Source: JAUYMM01 sp049301455 (lineage in GTDB: Bacteria > Patescibacteriota > Microgenomatia > UBA8517). Taken from it: a stretch of DNA of 64,000 nt. The notes below the pieces were generated by a model that saw nothing but the letters and a program-made list of their open reading frames with translations, was not told where the DNA came from and did no database searches. This document shows, in pieces, positions 59,701 to 64,000 of this stretch (positions within the stretch are counted from its first letter, which is position 1; each line of letters starts with the position of its first letter). A program made the translations under genes and the position numbers. The DNA lies in contig JBAQKY010000020.1 of assembly GCA_049301455.1 (NCBI GenBank), positions 1-64,000 of the forward strand, written 5' to 3'.

Positions 59701-60294
59701 TTAAAAAATAAAAGGGAACATTTTTTTAGTTGAGTTTTTGTAAATTTGATATTCTTTACCATAATATTTCATCAATAACTCTTCTTCTTTGTTAATGTGA
59801 TTGTTCATAATCAAAAACAAAAAAATAAACATCGGCAAAAATAGCCAACTGTTTACAATCAACTCATATCCCACACATTGTAAAATAATTGACATGTAAA
59901 TTGGATGTCTTGAATATTTAAAGATTCCGTCTTTAACCAATTTTTGGTTATTTTTGATTCTATAGTAAGCTAAGGCCGTCCAAGAATACCCCAGATCCTT
60001 TAATGCTTTTATTGAAATATAAACCCCATTGAGAACAAAAACATATCCAATTGTTATGACTACGGTTTGAGTGTATTTGCTGTTAAATATTGGTAGTAAA
60101 GTAAAAAAAAATTGAAAAGTGAATAATATAATTATTGTACAGAGAATTATAAAAACAATAAGCATCTGTTTTGATTTATATTCTCCTTCAATCAATGTAT
60201 CTTTGCTGTTGTAACTTGGTTGTTTTCTCCAAATAACAGCTTGAGAAAGGATGACTAAAACTGCAGGTATAATATATAAAGAGTTTTCTAGCAT
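59701..60294 (-). CDS. isoprenylcysteine carboxyl methyltransferase (ICMT)-like membrane protein
   Basis: A 197-aa protein with about five membrane segments. The C-terminal block LVKDGIFKYSRHPIYMSIIL and later INKEEELLMKYYGKEYQIYK matches the ICMT/PEMT SAM-binding pattern (G-x-(Y/F)-x-x-x-R-H-P-x-Y and E-E-x-x-L-x-x-x-Y-G-x-x-Y). It starts 7 nt after the VirB6-like gene and so may be co-transcribed with it. Bacterial members methylate varied lipids or remain unassigned; prenyl-protein methylation should not be assumed. Confidence 0.8.
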   Translation of the reverse strand: MLENSLYIIPAVLVILSQAVIWRKQPSYNSKDTLIEGEYKSKQMLIVFIILCTIIILFTFQFFFTLLPIFNSKYTQTVVITIGYVFVLNGVYISIKALKDLGYSWTALAYYRIKNNQKLVKDGIFKYSRHPIYMSIILQCVGYELIVNSWLFLPMFIFLFLIMNNHINKEEELLMKYYGKEYQIYKNSTKKMFPFIF

Positions 60295-60301
60295 ATATTA
60301 A

Positions 60302-61843
60302 CTAACCAAACCTAGTGAGAAGTCCACCAATCCAACCAATAGCTGATTTTCCTGCAGATACGGCCAAACCAGGTGCAGCTTTCATCAATGGATCAACAGC
60401 TCCTTTTTGGAACGTGTTTTGTAGACCAGTGCTGGCCTCATTTATACCTGAACCAAAGCCCCAAGCCTTACCTGATATAAACGATTGAACCATGTCTCCA
60501 ACTTTTGGAATTTCAACAAAAATGACATAACTTATTGCTACCCATAGAATTGGTGTTGAACCTAAGTCGATTGATGTTAGAGGTGGCGTCCAAGACCCCA
60601 TAGGTATAAAGTCAGGAACAGGAAAAAATGGAATTGAAGAATCAACTGTTAGGCCGGAACCACCTTGGTATAGAAAAAAATATACTAGGAAAAACATTAG
60701 GCCAAGAACTGGATAAAAAACGGAGTATCCAAGTATTTTTCTAAACCAACTTCCAAAACCGGTGTGCTGTGTAAATGTTCCCATCATTATTTCAATCGGC
60801 CCTGTAATAATTGCAATAACTAGTAGGGCAAAGTTTTTAACTGTCATTACAATTATTTTTATTGAATTAGTGATTACTGTAAATATTGCGAGAATAGCTA
60901 CTATTAGTATTATTACACCATACACACCAGAGTTTCGAGATACTGCAAAGGCAATATTTGAAAAAATAGACCAGTATAGGTATGTATACATTAGTAAACT
61001 ACCATCTGTAAGAGCCCCAAACATTCCTAGCGTATCTGCTTGTGTTAATCCACTACCTGAGATAAGCATGGCTACAATTCCAATTAAAACATACATTAAG
61101 TCAATTGCAAAACCTGCAATTGCATAGGAAAAAGTTATTAATATTGCAGCCCCTGCGACCCTTGGAATTGCTGCCTGAGCAGTCATTACTGTTTGAGGGT
61201 TAATTTTAAATTGGAACATTATCATAAAAGACAAAACTATTGCTGCGATAACAATAAAACCATAACTTATGTCTCTCATTGCTGACCATATTGGAATTAG
61301 AGACTGTCCTGCGGTGTTGTATCCAAATCCTGGATTTTGAGCAGACACTTCTGGGACTATCCTAAACTTACTTGCTAGATGGTTTACATATCCAATACCG
61401 GAGATCGGGCTTTTACCTAAAGTGTCAATAAGTGAGAATTTCTGGTTAGTATTTGGTTCTGTATTAATAGTTAAAGCCTTAATCCCTTTAAGCGCAGCAT
61501 CAAGACAAGCATTAAGATCACCTTCTTTGCAAATTATAATATCAGGTGTACCTGGAATTAGATTAATTAATAAATTAGAAATAATACTATAAACTACCCA
61601 TTGAACTTGAGCAGCGGTATATCTTTCTCCAAATATTTCACTTTCGGGAGTATCGGGGTCATACACTTTTGTATACCATGCAAGATAATCCATCTCACTA
61701 TACCATTTATGATTCCAAAGGTCGTAAATATCACTTTGTTGATCGTTTGTACCTTGTGCGTGCGGACTAGTAACAAAAAAAGAAAAACTTGAAGTTAGAA
61801 GTACTAAAAATAATGATAATGATAGAAAGAACTTTTTGAGCAT
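60302..61843 (-). CDS. VirB6/TrbL-like polytopic membrane protein
   Basis: A 513-aa protein with a cleavable-looking signal peptide (MLKKFFLSLSLFLVLLTSSF, likely cut near SPHAQG). A polar external part of about 150 residues contains a cysteine pair (IICKEGDLNAC). At least seven membrane helices from about residue 185 follow, with AQAAIPRVAGAAILITFSYA, a common block in VirB6-like channel proteins. It ends in a Gly/Ala-rich tail. A TAGAAT box lies 6 nt before the ATG (61850-61855). It follows the pilin array by 79 nt. Confidence 0.8.
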   Translation of the reverse strand: MLKKFFLSLSLFLVLLTSSFSFFVTSPHAQGTNDQQSDIYDLWNHKWYSEMDYLAWYTKVYDPDTPESEIFGERYTAAQVQWVVYSIISNLLINLIPGTPDIIICKEGDLNACLDAALKGIKALTINTEPNTNQKFSLIDTLGKSPISGIGYVNHLASKFRIVPEVSAQNPGFGYNTAGQSLIPIWSAMRDISYGFIVIAAIVLSFMIMFQFKINPQTVMTAQAAIPRVAGAAILITFSYAIAGFAIDLMYVLIGIVAMLISGSGLTQADTLGMFGALTDGSLLMYTYLYWSIFSNIAFAVSRNSGVYGVIILIVAILAIFTVITNSIKIIVMTVKNFALLVIAIITGPIEIMMGTFTQHTGFGSWFRKILGYSVFYPVLGLMFFLVYFFLYQGGSGLTVDSSIPFFPVPDFIPMGSWTPPLTSIDLGSTPILWVAISYVIFVEIPKVGDMVQSFISGKAWGFGSGINEASTGLQNTFQKGAVDPLMKAAPGLAVSAGKSAIGWIGGLLTRFG

Positions 61844-61849
61844 TATTTT

Positions 61850-61855
61850 ATTCTA
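61850..61855 (-). promoter_or_regulatory. -10 box of VirB6-like gene, 6 nt before ATG
   Basis: TAGAAT on the - strand with 6 nt to ATG 61843; a leaderless start separate from the pilin transcript is predicted. Confidence 0.45.
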
Positions 61856-61922
61856 CAACATTTTGTTTTATCTTGGATAGTCAAATTAGTGAGGAATGTT
61901 AAAAAGTAGCCGCTTTCTAGTG

Positions 61923-62198
61923 TTAAGGTCTGTAAATTATAAACTTTGTAATATCTACATTTGTAATGGTTGATATTATTTTTAAGATTAGAAATGCTCC
62001 AGCTAAGACGACAATCCCTGTTATTGCATAAGTTAACGTCTTTTGTGCACCCTCAGTTGCTTTGGGATCACCTCCTGATGTTAGATATTTAAAACCTCCA
62101 GACAAGAACATTATAAATAAAGCAATTCCTCCCATCGCAAGTGCTGCAGAAATTAAATTTTCAAACACTTTCTCTAAAGAAGTTAGCGGTGGTGGCAT
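61923..62198 (-). CDS. VirB2/TrbC-like pilin paralogue 6 (last of array)
   Basis: A 91-aa protein with two membrane helices around a short basic loop containing SGGDPKATEGAQKTLTYAIT, the shared mark of the array. No signal peptide with a clear cut site: the first 20 residues are amphipathic (MPPPLTSLEKVFENLISAAL). The shortest complete member. Gap of 49 nt to the preceding paralogue. Confidence 0.8.
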   Translation of the reverse strand: MPPPLTSLEKVFENLISAALAMGGIALFIMFLSGGFKYLTSGGDPKATEGAQKTLTYAITGIVVLAGAFLILKIISTITNVDITKFIIYRP

Positions 62199-62247
62199 AT
62201 TATGAATAATTTTAAACTAAGAGTGACTATTGAGCAATAGGACGTAA

Positions 62248-62595
62248 TTATCTAGCTGTTGGAAGAGTAAGCTCTAAGATGTTAACTCCGAAGAATGTGT
62301 TGATGAGTTGTAATATTGCCCATGCTGAGAAAACAATAACTAAACCGACCAATGCTGCTGTAATTTGATTTCTTGCACCTTCAGTGTGTGCTTTGTCTCC
62401 ACCAGAAAGAATCCATTTAACTCCTCCAATGACTAAAATGAAAAAGAAAGCAAGACCTGCAACAACCAAAATTAATTTGATAAAGCCAGAAACCATGCCT
62501 TCAACTGAAAGGGTTGTTGCTGGTTGGAATTGTTCACCTACATTATTAAGCTTAATTTGAGCTAACATCGCTGAATCTGCAATTAAATTTTTCAT
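62248..62595 (-). CDS. VirB2/TrbC-like pilin paralogue 5
   Basis: A 115-aa protein with a 35-residue polar N-terminus, then two membrane helices joined by ILSGGDKAHTEGARNQITAA. The C-terminus is NTFFGVNILELTLPTAR. Same two-helix hairpin plan as VirB2 pilins. 12 nt after paralogue 4. Confidence 0.82.
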   Translation of the reverse strand: MKNLIADSAMLAQIKLNNVGEQFQPATTLSVEGMVSGFIKLILVVAGLAFFFILVIGGVKWILSGGDKAHTEGARNQITAALVGLVIVFSAWAILQLINTFFGVNILELTLPTAR

Positions 62596-62607
62596 ATAAT
62601 AAATCTA

Positions 62608-62958
62608 TTATGGTATGAATAGAGGACCTATGTCAATACTTAAAATGTCTATCTTGAAGAATGACTCAATTAGTCCTATTAGGGCAAACGATGCGATTAA
62701 TAAAACAAACCCAATAACCGCGCTCGTCAGTCTATTTTTTGCAGCTTCAAGTGATCCTTTGTCTCCACCAGAAAGAATCCAAGAAACAGCACCCCATATT
62801 AATTGAAAAAAGAAAAATAATGCCCCCGCGACAAATAATAATCCTACACCATTAGGAATAAATTTTTCTAAGAATCTATCTGCGTTTCCGGACTCATATC
62901 CTTTAAGACTTGAGCCTACGACTGGGTTTGTGAAATTTTGTGCTAATTGATACTTCAT
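62608..62958 (-). CDS. VirB2/TrbC-like pilin paralogue 4
   Basis: A 116-aa protein with two membrane helices and the loop ILSGGDKGSLEAAKNRLTSA. The polar N-terminus is MKYQLAQNFTNPVVGSSLKG. The C-terminus, FFKIDILSIDIGPLFIP, resembles that of paralogue 5. Starts directly after paralogue 3's stop (0 nt). Confidence 0.82.
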   Translation of the reverse strand: MKYQLAQNFTNPVVGSSLKGYESGNADRFLEKFIPNGVGLLFVAGALFFFFQLIWGAVSWILSGGDKGSLEAAKNRLTSAVIGFVLLIASFALIGLIESFFKIDILSIDIGPLFIP

Positions 62959-63336
62959 TTATTTAATAATTAATTGTGTGAACATGCTTCCAAAGTTTAA
63001 AATATTTGGAATTCCAATCAAGCTTCCAACCAATCTAACAATAAGCAATCCCAAAACAGAAACTGTAATTCCAATAATACCCGATGTAATTTTTTTCTTG
63101 GCAGCTTCAAGTGATCCCTTGTCGCCCCCTGAAGTAACAATTCCAATCGCACCTGTCATGAATATAAACACAAACCAAATTATTCCAATTACAGTTATTA
63201 GACCAATGGCTGATGAGATAAATTGTGCAAAGATAGTAGAACCGTCTGCGGCTGCTCCCTTGCCCTGCTCTAAGCCTAATCGACCAAAACCTTCATAGGT
63301 TTTGTCAAATAAGTCTATTTGTTGTGCGAGTTTCAT
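62959..63336 (-). CDS. VirB2/TrbC-like pilin paralogue 3
   Basis: A 125-aa protein with the loop TSGGDKGSLEAAKKKITSGI, nearly the same as in paralogue 4, between two membrane helices. The N-terminus is polar and Gly-rich. Overlaps the stop of paralogue 2 by 1 nt, so translation is coupled. Confidence 0.82.
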   Translation of the reverse strand: MKLAQQIDLFDKTYEGFGRLGLEQGKGAAADGSTIFAQFISSAIGLITVIGIIWFVFIFMTGAIGIVTSGGDKGSLEAAKKKITSGIIGITVSVLGLLIVRLVGSLIGIPNILNFGSMFTQLIIK

Positions 63337-63689
63337 TATGGTGTAGGTATAGATGGTTCAAGCAAAAACAGTGGATTGTTAAATAAAAGTTGCCCAAATA
63401 TTGCCGCCAAAACAAAACTTCCGGCAGTGAAGGCTAGACCTATTAGTGTTTGTGTGATTTGAGACCATGCCCCTGCAACCTTTTTTGCATCATCCCCAGC
63501 AGACATAAACGAATAACCTGCCAAAACAAGATTAAATAAGGCATATATTCCTGCTCCAACTACCATTGCTCTTAGTCCAAATTGAATAAGTTTTCCAAAT
63601 GCAGGACCGGGATCAGATCCGTAAGCAGACAAACTTCCAGGTACGCTGACTGCTCCAAAAGGGTTTGCTTGTGCAATTATTTTATTCAT
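63336..63689 (-). CDS. VirB2/TrbC-like pilin paralogue 2 (divergent)
   Basis: A 117-aa protein. The loop is changed to SAGDDAKKVAGAWSQITQTL, so this is the most divergent member. The N-terminus is Ser/Gly/Pro-rich (NPFGAVSVPGSLSAYGSDPG). Two membrane helices as in the others. 9 nt after paralogue 1. Confidence 0.78.
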   Translation of the reverse strand: MNKIIAQANPFGAVSVPGSLSAYGSDPGPAFGKLIQFGLRAMVVGAGIYALFNLVLAGYSFMSAGDDAKKVAGAWSQITQTLIGLAFTAGSFVLAAIFGQLLFNNPLFLLEPSIPTP

Positions 63690-63698
63690 GATTTATTT

Positions 63699-64000
63699 TT
63701 ATATTAAACTAAGTCCTGTAATTGTTTCAATCAATTTTACTATCCAATAGGCAGTAAATACAACCACAAAGCCAATTAAGGCAGAAGTTACAGCCTGTTT
63801 CCCTTTTTGAACTGATTGTGGGTCACTTTTTCCTGCTCCCGAAATGATTGAAATGCCACCTCCAATTAATAAAAATAATAAAATTATTCCTGATACCGAT
63901 ATTGCTCCGGCAATAATCGCGGAGACATACAAGCTAATTCCCCCAACATCACTTAGGTTTGCGTTTGAGCTACCTAGAAAAACACTTTGGATGTCTACAT
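63699..64000 (-). CDS. VirB2/TrbC-like pilin paralogue 1, 5' end beyond window
   Basis: The frame stays open to the right edge, so the true start lies outside; about 99 codons are visible. The visible N-terminal part VDIQSVFLGSSNANLSDVGG is polar, followed by two membrane helices around ISGAGKSDPQSVQKGKQAVT, a variant of the array's loop. An in-frame TTG at 63932 is not needed as a start. First visible gene of the pilin array. Confidence 0.78.
   Translation of the reverse strand, partial: VDIQSVFLGSSNANLSDVGGISLYVSAIIAGAISVSGIILLFLLIGGGISIISGAGKSDPQSVQKGKQAVTSALIGFVVVFTAYWIVKLIETITGLSLI

Noticed and set aside
1..64000. Recoding of UGA as glycine (code 25, as in Gracilibacteria/SR1)
   Set aside because: Many well supported genes end in TGA, often in ATGA overlaps, and no conserved protein needs an in-frame UGA.
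1..64000. CRISPR arrays, rRNA operons, insertion sequences
   Set aside because: I saw no regularly spaced direct repeats of 20-40 nt, no rRNA-like conserved stretches and no transposase motifs with terminal repeats.

Overview
This window looks like a piece of chromosome from a Patescibacteria (Candidate Phyla Radiation, CPR) bacterium, most likely of the Microgenomates type. That assignment is inference from several signs. The DNA is AT-rich and very tightly packed, with many ATGA, TAATG and 20-65 nt gene overlaps. Standard genes are compact: a valyl-tRNA synthetase of 691 aa and a methionyl-tRNA synthetase without a C-terminal extension. Families common in CPR genomes recur, including DUF4012, FemAB-like, PEGA/SH3, VanW, LCP, PrgI and split VirB4 proteins. 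UGA acts as a stop codon throughout, so this is not a code-25 lineage. Many genes carry a TATAAT-like box exactly 6-9 nt before the start codon, which suggests widespread leaderless mRNAs.

Layout. 1-6.8 kb: an envelope/glycan group (GT-C membrane protein running off the left edge, LCP ligase, two FemAB-like proteins, Qnr-like pentapeptide protein) and a UvrD helicase. 6.8-10.5 kb: a helicase-nuclease (AddA/UvrD type with a C-terminal PD-(D/E)XK nuclease) overlapping rmuC. 10.5-18.5 kb: TrpR-like regulator, metG, and a lipid-linked glycan operon (GT2, NlpC/P60-like protein, GT-C, WecA-like, DPPR-synthase-like UbiA). 18.5-22 kb: an accessory block of small leftward hypothetical genes around one winged-helix regulator, with three copies of a TGAC direct-repeat motif and nested RNA hairpins in the gaps; this is the least explained part. 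22-30.8 kb: PEGA/SH3 protein, Hsp20 with a CIRCE operator, tRNA-Cys, kinase-like protein, PIG-L deacetylase, M23 peptidase, AlkA, groES-groEL with a degenerate CIRCE, nucleotidyltransferase, solute-binding protein. 30.8-41 kb: VanW, DedA, M20 peptidase, twin-arginine-type lipoprotein, a TsaC-TsaE fusion followed by tsaD (t6A synthesis), valS, bL25.

41-50.2 kb is the replication-origin neighbourhood: DUF4012, RNase HI, O-antigen-ligase-like, jag, yidC, yidD, rnpA and rpmH run leftward; dnaA and dnaN run rightward. Between dnaA and dnaN lies a very clear oriC: five DnaA boxes, a short GC-rich spacer, six DnaA-trio units and an AT-rich unwinding element.

50.2-64 kb, directly beyond dnaN and transcribed toward the origin, is a type IV secretion-like module. 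It holds six tandem VirB2/TrbC-like pilin paralogues (the last running off the right edge), a VirB6-like protein, an ICMT-like methyltransferase, a PrgI protein with an extra C-terminal domain, a VirB4 split into two genes, and a 904-aa membrane protein with a DUF11-like domain and an HExxH metallopeptidase end. An unrecognised 729-aa protein is encoded on the opposite strand. No relaxase or VirD4 coupling protein is visible, so the machine could be a secretion, attachment or DNA-transfer apparatus rather than a full conjugation system. No rRNA, CRISPR array or insertion sequence was found, and no gene-free stretch exceeds 300 bases.
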